A stretch of 64,000 nucleotides of DNA from Argonema antarcticum A004/B2 (GTDB lineage Bacteria > Cyanobacteriota > Cyanobacteriia > Cyanobacteriales > Aerosakkonemataceae), in contig NZ_JAIQZN010000007.1 of assembly GCF_023333585.1 (NCBI RefSeq), positions 1 to 64,000 on the forward strand. The letters are read 5' to 3'. Position numbers and translations under genes: made by a program. The first letter of the stretch is position 1. Every line of letters begins with the position of its first letter. Shown in pieces: positions 1 through 7,784 of the stretch. A model generated the notes under the pieces. That model saw only the letters and a list, made by a program, of their open reading frames with translations. It made no database searches and was not told the origin of the DNA.

Positions 1-225
1 CCTTGTCCAGAAATTGATGACTCCTTATCCACCCACCTCCCTCATCAGCCTGCGGCTGATATAGGTCAGTAGGTGTAGGAGTCGCCATCCGGCTTATATC
101 CCGCCGCCGAATCGAAGCGATTATGGCGGGGGACTTACGCCGAAAGAGTTAAATTTTAGATTTGAGATTTTAGATGGCAAATTTATTCAATTTGCAATCT
201 GGAGTTTAAAATCTACAATTCCCTA
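1..225. other. Intergenic region with AT-rich repeat
   Basis: I see no gene here. Positions 148-225 hold an imperfect AT-rich inverted repeat built of 'gattttagat'/'aaaatctaca' words. The same word family recurs between genes at about 16200-16262, 17400-17460, 39250-39280 and 44318-44400, so it is a dispersed element. It lies 3' of the minus-strand CHAT-like gene and could act as its terminator. Confidence 0.5.
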
Positions 226-2370
226 TTACGGCTTTTGTTGAAGTAGCGATCGCCAATCTTTAATCGCCTGTTCTGTCCACAGCCAATTTGTCTTAAGCGT
301 ATTAGGCTGAAAATGAACTGAGTCGTCGCGAATCACCTTTTGGCGCAGCTTGAGGGCCTCATTCATCAGACGCGATCGCCGATCGGCTGGTTGATCGAGG
401 GCCGATCGCTTCAGCACTAATGCTAATCCCGCATAAGCTGTGAGGGCATCTGGACTGGCGACTGAGTTGGTTGGTATGGGTGCAAAATTTCCAGCCGTTT
501 CTCTGCTAGCAAGTTCCATTTTGGCAGCTTGTTGTTCTTGCGTTAAATATAGAGCCTCAAACCAAGCCTGGTTAGCACGAGTTAAATTACCTTTTGCGTA
601 GTAAGCAAAGCCGAGAGCGTTGTAGTAAACCGGCGATTTTAACGATCCCGCAGCAGTCTCCCAGTAACGTCGCGCATCATCCACGGTGTAACTTTTGTCT
701 CCCGCCCGAACTGATTGCCAAGCCAAACGTCCGTAGAGAAAGTTAATACCGGGATTATCCTTTTGCTGCTTCGGTACGGCAGTTAAGGCAGCTTTTGCTT
801 GTTCGATCGCACCCCTATCCAGGAGTACTTCGACAGTTTGTTCCCCAGCCGCTAAGTCACCTTGCTTGAAATGTTTAATTGCGATCGCAGTAACGGTTGA
901 AGTGCTGGCTTTTTTAAGAGCGATGGATGGCGCTTTTGCTTGAGGTTGGGCCCCTTTAAGAGCGATGGATGGCGCTTTTGCTTGAGGTTGGGGTGCGGGC
1001 GTTGTTGAAGGTGCCTCATGTAACAAATGGGCCGAGCGCAAGCCTACTTGAAACGATCGATTTCGGAAAAACCATAAACTCAAAGAAGTCAAAAGTAAAA
1101 AAGTCAAAGGCCAAACCAGCAAAGTTTTGTTTTGTAGGGGCGAGACATTGGCTTTGAAGCGATCGCGTCCCCTGACTTTATCCCATATTTGGACTAAATT
1201 TCTAGGCGAATCGATCGCCCTGATTTTTTCTTGGCGATTGGGATTGGTTGTTTTTCCGATTTCTTCAGATAGAATAAGTGGCTTATCCGTATCCACAACA
1301 GAATCAAAACGTTGAGTAATAGGTACAGATGTCAACTCCTTGTCTGTTGACTCAACCTTCAGCCTCAAAGTTACATCGGTTAAAGTATTTTTGGGCGACT
1401 CTTGGGTAGGATTGGGTTTGGACGGTTGACCGAGAAGACCGGAAATAAAGGCTAAATCTTCTCGATCATCAAAATCATTCATATCTCCATCTTCCAATGC
1501 CGTCGGGTTCTGGGCATCGGACTCCTCAAATTCGTCGAACTCCGCAGCTTGTTGTGTAGACATCAAATATCCATCAAATTCCGGGTGAAGATAGAGGATA
1601 GGTAAAGCCCAGTAAAAGCGATCGAAACCGTATATCAAAATTAACTTCTGCCGCGCCAAAGTCAAGCTCACATCGACAGGATCGCCTTCACGGATGTTTT
1701 CGTAAAACAGATCGGTGAAGGTAGAAGCCACCCGATCCGGCATATACTGAGAAATCGCCAGCACGCTGGAAATACCTGCTTTGACTAGGGCATCTGCCTG
1801 ATTTTTCTCATCGGCGTCATCCCAGGATATCTCCCTCAAAATTTTCAGTTGTTCTTGATGGTGTCCCTTTAACTCTGACTGAGTGCGAAAAGTCGTCGAT
1901 TTGCCGACGCAGCGAGAGAAAGCCACATCAGTACTGATGGCAACAAAGCAATCTGGTGAAACATTATCTAGGTTTTCCAAATCGCCACTATAAAGCAATT
2001 CCCAAGGAAGATGCGCCAAACGATTATCTTTGAGTTCCAATCGCAGCCGCAATAACTCTCCCCGCGATCGGGCCATTTTTCGAGCCGTCAACCAGCTATT
2101 AAGCAGAGTGCCTTGAAACAGCCCCCTGTACAGTTGCTGACCCAGCCCTACCGGGGACTGGGAAGAAGACAGGATGCCATTGTGCCCCTTTGGTTCGCTT
2201 GCCTCTGCGGGCAAAATAGCCAGCAACTGTGCAGCTTGGCTTAACCAATCTTCGATTGGCCAAACCACCAGATCTTCCGCCAATGGCACTCCTGGCGCTA
2301 CTCGTTCTGTTTGCACCAGATATTTATTTTCTCCGACTGGTGTTACGGATACGTGAAATTCCTGAGTCAC
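226..2370 (-). CDS. Degenerate CHAT-domain membrane protein with C-terminal TPR-like region
   Basis: The 714-residue protein begins with the N-terminal part of a cyanobacterial CHAT (caspase-like) domain, including LPWELLY near residues 121-127. It then jumps almost directly to the C-terminal part of the fold (about 190-270: LFYENIREGDPVDVSL, WALPILYLHPEFDGYL). The central stretch that normally holds the catalytic His-Gly and Cys-Ser motifs is not there, so protease activity is unlikely (inference). An acidic linker follows, then a single membrane segment at about 416-435, a Pro/Ala-rich linker with a duplicated 14-residue unit (about 458-487), and a helical TPR-like region (about 495-650). 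The order suggests a cytoplasmic CHAT remnant and an extracytoplasmic helical region. Start ATG at 2370. No operon partner is visible. Confidence 0.75.
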   Translation of the reverse strand: MTQEFHVSVTPVGENKYLVQTERVAPGVPLAEDLVVWPIEDWLSQAAQLLAILPAEASEPKGHNGILSSSQSPVGLGQQLYRGLFQGTLLNSWLTARKMARSRGELLRLRLELKDNRLAHLPWELLYSGDLENLDNVSPDCFVAISTDVAFSRCVGKSTTFRTQSELKGHHQEQLKILREISWDDADEKNQADALVKAGISSVLAISQYMPDRVASTFTDLFYENIREGDPVDVSLTLARQKLILIYGFDRFYWALPILYLHPEFDGYLMSTQQAAEFDEFEESDAQNPTALEDGDMNDFDDREDLAFISGLLGQPSKPNPTQESPKNTLTDVTLRLKVESTDKELTSVPITQRFDSVVDTDKPLILSEEIGKTTNPNRQEKIRAIDSPRNLVQIWDKVRGRDRFKANVSPLQNKTLLVWPLTFLLLTSLSLWFFRNRSFQVGLRSAHLLHEAPSTTPAPQPQAKAPSIALKGAQPQAKAPSIALKKASTSTVTAIAIKHFKQGDLAAGEQTVEVLLDRGAIEQAKAALTAVPKQQKDNPGINFLYGRLAWQSVRAGDKSYTVDDARRYWETAAGSLKSPVYYNALGFAYYAKGNLTRANQAWFEALYLTQEQQAAKMELASRETAGNFAPIPTNSVASPDALTAYAGLALVLKRSALDQPADRRSRLMNEALKLRQKVIRDDSVHFQPNTLKTNWLWTEQAIKDWRSLLQQKP
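913..992 (-). repeat. 42-bp tandem duplication inside the CHAT-like gene
   Basis: A 38-bp word at 913-950 is repeated exactly at 955-992, a period of 42 bp. It encodes two copies of QPQAKAPSIALK, the 14-residue unit in the linker after the membrane segment. The near-identity of the copies points to a recent in-frame duplication. Confidence 0.9.
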
Positions 2371-2529
2371 AGTTGCCCTTCACTCCCGCTCAACTCCTCA
2401 ATCTCGTTGGCTTTAGCCGCCTTTAAAGCGAGTCCTTCGCCCTTAATATAAGTAGATTCATTTAAGTCGCTAAAGTTTCAATTTTTGTTTCTGAGTCCCT
2501 AAAAAGTTGCCGTTGCCATTTTTTTTAAA

Positions 2530-2627
2530 TTTATCCCGATCCCAACGCTTAGGGATCGGACAAAGAGATGGTAGATGCACCCTGATAAGACAACTTCCCC
2601 CTGGCCCTCAAGGTCGGGGGTTTTTCT
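2530..2627 (+). ncRNA. Candidate small RNA with 3' terminator
   Basis: The 2371-2821 gap contains a perfect 8-bp stem, CCGATCCC (2536-2543) with GGGATCGG (2552-2559). It is followed after about 35 nt by a GC-rich hairpin ending in a T-run (2597-2627). Two hairpins with the second as an intrinsic terminator, and no open plus-strand gene upstream, suggest a short plus-strand transcript. I do not recognise it as 6S RNA, tmRNA, Yfr1 or a known riboswitch. The ORF that overlaps it has no recognisable protein features. Confidence 0.3.
2597..2627 (+). terminator. Intrinsic terminator
   Basis: CCCCC-TGGCC-ctcaa-GGTC-GGGGG pairs as a GC-rich stem with one bulge and a G-U pair, followed directly by TTTTTCTT. 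The orientation is plus strand. Confidence 0.65.
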
Positions 2628-2821
2628 TATTAAAGGTGATTTGCGATCGGGCTAAGAACGGCTCTGAGGCCATATTAGCCTTTCGGATCGTTTTCATTTG
2701 CAAAGATATCGTGAAGACGAAGTTACAGGGGCTGCAATCTAATATCTTTGAACGCAACTCGGTATCATTTGTTTGCTTAGATAAGCTTTGTTTGCCTACC
2801 CATTCAATCAGGTAACGCTAA

Positions 2822-3433
2822 ATGAAAATTTTTATTGGCTTATTGATAAGTGCATTATTTGCGCTCACCATCTTATTCAGTTCGCCCACTAAGGCTGAAA
2901 ATCAGGGATTTGGAGAGGGGTCATTTACCGAGTACGAAGCCTATATACATCCTGCCCAAGAACTCGGCCCTGCCACGGGGTCTCAAGCCAAAGGCTATGG
3001 TCGAATCCGTTTCGCTCGAAATCTCAGTTCTGGTCATGTTGATGTTCAAATGGCTGGCATCAATCCGGCAAACATGACTGCGTTTCACATCCATTGTGGC
3101 ACGCCAGATGTCCTCGGCCCGATCGTCGTTAATTTTGGTCAGTTTGGTGATTTTAAGAACACCGTTGTGAATGGTCACTTCTCTGCTTCCATTACTAACG
3201 ACAAGTTAACCTTTGTCAAACAACCTCTGCCACCGCCTTCTCTTTCTAGTGCGCCTACACTCCCTCTACCTGAAGGTTGCCCCAGCGATCTCAATATTCC
3301 CGTTCAAGTCAATACGATCGCAGGCATGGAAGCTTTGGCTAGGAAGGGAGTCCTTTATTTCAACGTTCACACCAAGGGAAACGAATTTTATGGCGAAATG
3401 CGAGGTCAGATCTATAAAGTAGAGAAGTATTAA
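2822..3433 (+). CDS. Secreted CHRD-domain protein
   Basis: The 203-residue protein has a clear signal peptide (MKIFIGLLISALFALTIL, cut near the Ala at about 25). It then shows a CHRD (chordin-type) domain: GRIRFARNLSSGHVDVQMAG, then FHIHCG...GPIVVNFG around residues 90-110, and the family's closing LYFNVHTKGNEFYGEMRGQ at about 180-198. CHRD domains are secreted beta-rich modules of uncertain function in bacteria. The protein should be periplasmic or extracellular. The gene is monocistronic: a terminator hairpin follows at 3470-3491 and the next gene has its own ribosome binding site. Confidence 0.75.
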   Translation: MKIFIGLLISALFALTILFSSPTKAENQGFGEGSFTEYEAYIHPAQELGPATGSQAKGYGRIRFARNLSSGHVDVQMAGINPANMTAFHIHCGTPDVLGPIVVNFGQFGDFKNTVVNGHFSASITNDKLTFVKQPLPPPSLSSAPTLPLPEGCPSDLNIPVQVNTIAGMEALARKGVLYFNVHTKGNEFYGEMRGQIYKVEKY

Positions 3434-3469
3434 GATTGTCAATGCGTAAGTCATACCAAATTTCTTTCT

Positions 3470-3491
3470 AAAGCCCGCGCAGACGGGCTTT
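3470..3491 (+). terminator. Perfect 8-bp hairpin, terminator-like
   Basis: AAAGCCCG, loop cgcaga, CGGGCTTT, then GTTTGTG. It sits 36 bp after the CHRD gene stop. The word run continuing into 'gtagctgcgac' looks like a dispersed intergenic repeat rather than a dedicated terminator, but it could serve as one. Confidence 0.5.
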
Positions 3492-3560
3492 GTTTGTGTA
3501 GCTGCGACTAAAGTCGTCGGGTAACTTTCGCTTTTTTGACAAACAAGGAGAATGGGACAG

Positions 3561-3878
3561 ATGGATAGAACTGTAATCAAATTTTCTTCAGAAGACTGTG
3601 GCATTTGCCATAAAATGTCTTTTTATGACCAAAAAGTAGCCGAAGAACTGGGTTTGCAATTTATTAATGTCAAAATGCAGGATACTGCTACCTACCGCAA
3701 GTATCGCAAGATTCTGTTAACCCAATATCCCAATAAAGGAGAAATGGGATGGCCGACCTACATAATCTGCGATTCCCCAGAAGGTGAATTTAAGATTTTG
3801 GGAGAGGTTAAAGGCGGCCACCCCAAAGGAGAGTTTAGAAGTCGGCTGCAAGAAGTTTTGGATGGAGTAGCAAGTTAG
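3561..3878 (+). CDS. Thioredoxin-like protein
   Basis: A small single-domain thioredoxin fold. VIKFSSEDCGICHKM carries a CGIC redox motif near residue 10-13, and WPTYIICD supplies the cis-Pro segment. It probably acts as a thiol-disulfide exchange protein or thiol sensor in the cytoplasm; there is no signal peptide. I chose the second ATG (3561, MDRTVIKF) because AAGGAG at 3545-3550 is only 1 nt from the ATG at 3552 but 10 nt from the one at 3561. The stop TAG ends at 3878 and a MITE begins at 3879. Confidence 0.7.
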   Translation: MDRTVIKFSSEDCGICHKMSFYDQKVAEELGLQFINVKMQDTATYRKYRKILLTQYPNKGEMGWPTYIICDSPEGEFKILGEVKGGHPKGEFRSRLQEVLDGVAS

Positions 3879-3979
3879 TAAGCTATTACGCATCTAAATC
3901 GAATAAAAAGACGGGCAGAATGCCCATCCCACAATAATCTCAGAAAAACTGACTGTGAAATTAGATGCGTAGCAGCTTA
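3879..3979. repeat. MITE-like element, family B, copy 1
   Basis: A 101-bp element. Its left end TAAGCTATTACGCATCTAAAT matches the reverse complement of its right end, TAAGCTGCTACGCATCTAAT. A second copy with the same ends lies at 40912-41013. It starts on the base after the stop codon of the thioredoxin-like gene. Confidence 0.8.
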
Positions 3980-3981
3980 GT

Positions 3982-4008
3982 GTAAGGTGCGTTAGTAACG
4001 CACCCTAC
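3982..4008. repeat. Palindrome GGTGCGTTA-g-TAACGCACC
   Basis: A perfect 9-bp inverted repeat flanked by GTA/TAC. It belongs to the same sequence family as the TIRs of the element at 30435-30502, with a relic near 46285. It lies just 3' of the minus-strand 75-residue gene and may form its terminator. Confidence 0.6.
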
Positions 4009-4013
4009 GCCTT

Positions 4014-4241
4014 CTAATCCACAACTTTAAAGGATTTGACTTCTAGGACTGGGCCAATCATGGCGAAGGTCATCACATCGTCTCGTACCTCGCCTTTGAT
4101 TTTGGCTTTCACGCCAGATTTGAGCAGTTCGTCGGGGGCACCTTGGTAGAGTTCGTAGGTTTCCCCTTCCTCCGTGACTATGGCCCAGGTTCCTGGCCCA
4201 AGTCCTTTGCGTTCGATCGTGCCGGTAACATTTATACTCAT
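4014..4241 (-). CDS. Small OB-like conserved protein, coupled to protease gene
   Basis: With the start placed at 4241 the product is 75 residues (MSINVTGTIERKGLG...). Its ATG overlaps the TGA of the upstream protease gene as ATGA, which argues for this start and for translational coupling. The longer reading frame would run into the protease gene. The sequence is a compact beta-rich pattern (GTIERKGLGPGTWAIVT, YELYQGAPDELL, AKIKGEVRDDVMTFAMIGP) like a small OB-fold domain. I do not know its function. A role linked to the membrane-anchored subtilase is an inference from the overlap alone. Confidence 0.6.
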   Translation of the reverse strand: MSINVTGTIERKGLGPGTWAIVTEEGETYELYQGAPDELLKSGVKAKIKGEVRDDVMTFAMIGPVLEVKSFKVVD

Positions 4242-6004
4242 GCGGTTTTTTGTTCTCCCTGCATCGATAACCAAGAGAGTCCGTAACACAGTATGGCGTT
4301 GACGATCAGGAAGCTACGAGCCAAAAGCCCTTCTCCCAGCCACATCACATTAGGCATCATCACTGCACTGACTAGCAAGCAGCTGGCGACGCCTATCCCG
4401 GAACCAATAGCGAACCATTTCCAGCTACGATTTCCCAGCAGCAGCGCTATTAAGGCTAAGGGAATCAGCACGCTGGCAAAAATGGGGTTTAAGGCGATCG
4501 TACCTTGAACGGCGTTGCCGAGTTCGGGAATGGAACTACCCAGGACGCGGAAGGGCCACTGGGGCAGATCGAAGACGTAGAAGCCGCGCAGGAAAAATAA
4601 CCCAGAACTGCCGAAAATTAGGCCGCCGCTGAGCGACCAACTCCAGCCGGGTAAGTAATTCCGCAAAAACCAAGCCAGGATATAAGAACCCAATACCATC
4701 GCAATCTTGGGCAGGAGTGCTACTGCACCGCCATCAAACCAGAAGCGAAGGTTGAGATAGCCGTTTTCGCGCAACCAGCGGAAGAAGTCGCGGAAGGTGA
4801 TTTGTCCTTTCTGGGCAAATTTGACTGCCGCAGCTGCATCTAGGTGACCAGCACCAAAGTGGTTGAGGGGGTCTTCTGTGACGACTCGTGCCGATTTGGT
4901 GAGGACTGTTTCAATTTCATCTGGGTTTTCGACACCGCTGGCTTTCACCAATGCTGCTACTCCGGCAACGTGGGGAGAAGCCATGCTAGTACCTTGGTAC
5001 TCAGCAAAGACAGGTTCGCCGGTTTGGTAGTCTATGGTTTCTTGCAGAATCTTACCAGTTTCGCTGCCACCGGGTGCGGAGATATCCACACCGGCACCAA
5101 AGTTGGAATAGGGTGCTTTTTCACCGGCGGGGCCGGTTGCTGCCACACTGATGACGTGGGGATAACGAGCTGGATAGGAGGAAGAATTTCGATTTTCGTT
5201 ACCTGCTGCTGCGACTATGACTACGCCTTTACTGTAGGCATAGTCAACGGCTTCTTGCATGAGTTCGCTGGCACCACCGCCACCCAAGCTCATGTTAATC
5301 ACATCTGCGCCGTTGTCGGCGGCAAATTTGATGGCTTCGGAAATATCGGCAACTGTGCCGCCACCGCTGCCACTCAGCACTTTCAGGGGCATGATGCTGG
5401 CTTCGTAGGCGATCCCGGCGACGCCGTAACCGTTGTTGGTTGATTGGGCGATCGTTCCGGCAACGTGGGTGCCGTGTCCGTTGTCGTCATCGGCTTCTTC
5501 TTTGTCGTTAACGAAGTCGTAGCCTTTGACAAATTTGGTATCTTTTAAGTCGGGAACGCGACTGACGCCAGTATCGATCACCGCAACTGTCATCCCGCTG
5601 CCTTTGGTTTCTTCCCAGGCCGCTTCTACGTTGATGCTCCGCAAGTTCCACTGCTTGGTGTAGTGGGGGTCGTTGGGGACTTCGTAGGCGTTATAGATAT
5701 AGTTGGGCTCGATAGATTCTGTGGCTTTGGCTATATCTGACTTTTTCAGGGCGTTAAGTAAGTTGGCATCGCCCTTGACAATATAGACATTATCCTTTAT
5801 GGAGAATTCGCTGTTTAGGAAAGGGTTAACGTGATACTGTTGTGCGATCGCGCTAAGCTTACCAGCGATTTGCGCTGCTGGAACATCTTCCCGGAAGTCC
5901 AGCACAATAGAGTCATAGGTGCCACGGGTTGCCAAACCTTTAAAATTAAAGATCGCAAAACCCAGGCCGATTATAAACAAGCACAGAATAAAAACCTTTC
6001 TCAT
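4238..6004 (-). CDS. Membrane-anchored S8 (subtilisin-like) serine protease
   Basis: 588 residues. An N-terminal hydrophobic segment (about 4-22) is a signal peptide or anchor. A propeptide-like region follows, then the peptidase S8 domain with the complete triad: AVIDTGV (Asp144), DDNGHGTHVAGT (His177) and GTSMASPHVAG (Ser340). AAAGN (Asn269) forms the oxyanion hole. After about residue 400 come four hydrophobic stretches (about 425-450, 455-475, 505-525, 535-585), so the C-terminus is membrane-embedded, which is longer than a plain subtilase. The catalytic domain is probably outside the cytoplasm. The gene is upstream of, and overlaps by 4 bp, the 75-residue gene. Confidence 0.85.
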   Translation of the reverse strand: MRKVFILCLFIIGLGFAIFNFKGLATRGTYDSIVLDFREDVPAAQIAGKLSAIAQQYHVNPFLNSEFSIKDNVYIVKGDANLLNALKKSDIAKATESIEPNYIYNAYEVPNDPHYTKQWNLRSINVEAAWEETKGSGMTVAVIDTGVSRVPDLKDTKFVKGYDFVNDKEEADDDNGHGTHVAGTIAQSTNNGYGVAGIAYEASIMPLKVLSGSGGGTVADISEAIKFAADNGADVINMSLGGGGASELMQEAVDYAYSKGVVIVAAAGNENRNSSSYPARYPHVISVAATGPAGEKAPYSNFGAGVDISAPGGSETGKILQETIDYQTGEPVFAEYQGTSMASPHVAGVAALVKASGVENPDEIETVLTKSARVVTEDPLNHFGAGHLDAAAAVKFAQKGQITFRDFFRWLRENGYLNLRFWFDGGAVALLPKIAMVLGSYILAWFLRNYLPGWSWSLSGGLIFGSSGLFFLRGFYVFDLPQWPFRVLGSSIPELGNAVQGTIALNPIFASVLIPLALIALLLGNRSWKWFAIGSGIGVASCLLVSAVMMPNVMWLGEGLLARSFLIVNAILCYGLSWLSMQGEQKTA

Positions 6005-6019
6005 CTAAGACCTCACGGG

Positions 6020-6394
6020 AGAACGGAAACCGCGATGTTTTAACTCGCGGATGAAGTTCGAGTCGGCATTTAAAAATGCCGTCCCCGATTTGGGGAGGAT
6101 AGAAAGAGGTACAGTTTCTATCCATTCCTGTTAAATAGCCGGAAGCGCCTATCCTGTACGATGTAATGTTAGCTTCGCCAATGTTTAAGGTCGGTAACTA
6201 TCAAGAAAGCACTGTCTTACCCCTCGTAAAACTGTTTAACCTTCTTGTTCTAGAGCAAGGAACTAGCTACGCATCCCTTGGTAGGTTCTTCAACGCTTAC
6301 CTTAAACGTAGTCCTTGCGAGACTGAGGCTGGTCAGCTATCTAAAGTTTGAGGCATGACGCCCCGTTTCTTTAGAGCGGGGTGCTGACGTCAAC
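6020..6394 (+). mobile_element. Possible decayed IS200/IS605-type remnant
   Basis: The 6005-6552 gap has no convincing gene. Its left part carries consecutive hairpins: CCGCGA/TCGCGG (6030-6050), CGGCATTT/AAATGCCG (6064-6081) and CCCC/GGGG (6083-6095). Its right part has a CCCCG/CGGGG hairpin (6361-6381) ending in TGACGTCAAC. That resembles the right-end hairpin plus GTCAA terminus of TnpB elements, like the one at 10152. The 61-codon frame at 6166-6351 could be a tnpB tail, but I see no RuvC or zinc motif. The hairpins may simply be regulatory. Confidence 0.3.
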
Positions 6395-6552
6395 CTGCTA
6401 GGGATAGCGCCAGTTTAATCACCACGATAACTCAAGCTCACCCGATTAGAACATTTTGTTGCAGGATATTAAGTAAAAGGGAAAAGGGAAAATTAGGCTT
6501 TCTCTATCTGCCTTCACCAATTTACTCGTAGCGAACGCTGGGATAACGAAAA

Positions 6553-6981
6553 ATGGAAAGAGGTCTTTTATGGCTGCCCCTGCTGGCAGCGTTTATTTGG
6601 CTAGCTTGGGCTGGCTGGAACGAATTTCAAAAAGTTCAAGCTTATCAGCGCTGGGCATCCCAGTTTGAGCGTGCTAAGTACGATATTTATGCGGTTTTGG
6701 GTCAAAATGGCAGCAATTTGACTTGGGGAAAACCTACGCGCAGCGAACCAATCAATCTGCAAACTTTTTCTCTAATAAATATAAAATATATCTATCTAAT
6801 GGTAGATGACAAAGCAGTAGATTCAAAAAATCCACCTAGCCAAGGTCGTACAGTTGCTTTGGAATTTTTGTTTTCAGAGTCTGGTGCTTCTGTGCGAATT
6901 CCCTTCACAGAAATACCCCTGGCAGCTGAGTGGGGAAAATATTTGCAGCAGGAATTGCAACGTTTGCATAATGGGGCATAG
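6553..6981 (+). CDS. Conserved hypothetical single-pass membrane protein
   Basis: 142 residues. One membrane segment lies at the N-terminus (LLWLPLLAAFIWLAWAGW, about 4-21), followed by a soluble domain of about 115 residues rich in beta-strand patterns (TVALEFLFSESGASVRIPF). No catalytic motif is visible and I do not recognise the family. It lies alone between the putative IS remnant and a convergent minus-strand gene. Confidence 0.6.
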   Translation: MERGLLWLPLLAAFIWLAWAGWNEFQKVQAYQRWASQFERAKYDIYAVLGQNGSNLTWGKPTRSEPINLQTFSLINIKYIYLMVDDKAVDSKNPPSQGRTVALEFLFSESGASVRIPFTEIPLAAEWGKYLQQELQRLHNGA

Positions 6982-7080
6982 AAGATAGGGACTGGGAGAA
7001 GATTTTTTATCCACAATTTTCACCAAAATCCCTATTGCTTATCACCAATTCCCGATTTGGCAATTCCTGCTAAATGGGAT

Positions 7081-7437
7081 TTAGTCTTGACCTGTCACTT
7101 TTTCAATCAATTGTTTCGCTTCTTTGATTATGCCAGTGTCCGGTTGTGTTTCTTCGTATTCCTCTAAGTTTTTTTCGTAAACCTTTTCTAAACCTTGTTC
7201 GTCAACTGCCTTCACGGCTTTTTCGTAAGCCGCTGCTCGATTTACAGTACCTTCGCTAGCTTCGTTGGCGTTGTCGATGCCTTTTTCTATAGTCGGTTGG
7301 CTTTGTACGGGAGCTGCTGCTAAACTTGGCCCTGCGGTGAAAAGGAATAAAGCCGACAGGCTAATGAAACTAATCAGACTGAAAGCCACAAGGCTGTTGC
7401 GGATTGCTTGCTTTAAGCTTGAAAAAATGCGCTGCAT
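7081..7437 (-). CDS. Small secreted charged helical protein
   Basis: 118 residues. A long signal peptide is seen (LVAFSLISFISLSALFLFTAGPSLAAAP, about residues 17-42). The mature part is highly charged and helical (KAVKAVDEQGLEKVYEKNLEEYEETQ). It is probably exported to the periplasm or thylakoid lumen. I recognise no family with certainty. The region upstream (7438-7661) shows no other gene. Confidence 0.6.
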   Translation of the reverse strand: MQRIFSSLKQAIRNSLVAFSLISFISLSALFLFTAGPSLAAAPVQSQPTIEKGIDNANEASEGTVNRAAAYEKAVKAVDEQGLEKVYEKNLEEYEETQPDTGIIKEAKQLIEKVTGQD

Positions 7438-7661
7438 CTAATTTTTCTCCTAACTTTGTTTTTAGTTCAAAAATACGCACAGATACCTTTAAACCCTTAA
7501 AGAAAAAAGGGCTAAAAAGCTATCTACAAGGCTGGAATTTTTAAGGGTGCCTAAATGGTGCATAAGTTTGTTGTTCACAAGTATCCTAAGTGTGTAGCTA
7601 CTACTTTCGCTTCTGCCCAAAGGTACATTCAAAAGGTAATGAAAATCACAAATTATTAATG

Positions 7662-7784
7662 TTATAGCAACTTTAGGGCGATGAGGGCAACTCCAATTGT
7701 TACCTTTAACCTCTTCCCTCTTCCCTCTTCCCTCTTCCCTCTTCCCTAGCCCCTAGCCCCTAGCCCCTAGCCCCTAGCTATAAA
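7662..7784 (+). repeat. Dispersed element family A, copy 1
   Basis: It starts TTATAGCAAC and ends CTAGCTATAA, giving short terminal inverted repeats TATAGC/GCTATA. The interior is tandem CTCTTCC heptamers and CTAGCCCC octamers. Other copies lie at 18193-18322, 18343-18468, 51953-52088 and 55194-55296. The right end overlaps the stop codon of the GH31 gene. Confidence 0.8.

Noticed and set aside
2507-2815. 102-codon frame upstream of the CHRD gene
   Set aside because: No ribosome binding site, crosses a terminator hairpin, and shows no protein-like pattern.
4844-5443. 199-codon plus-strand frame opposite the S8 protease
   Set aside because: It is the antisense shadow of a protease with a complete catalytic triad; the composition is Cys/Gly-rich and no domain is visible.
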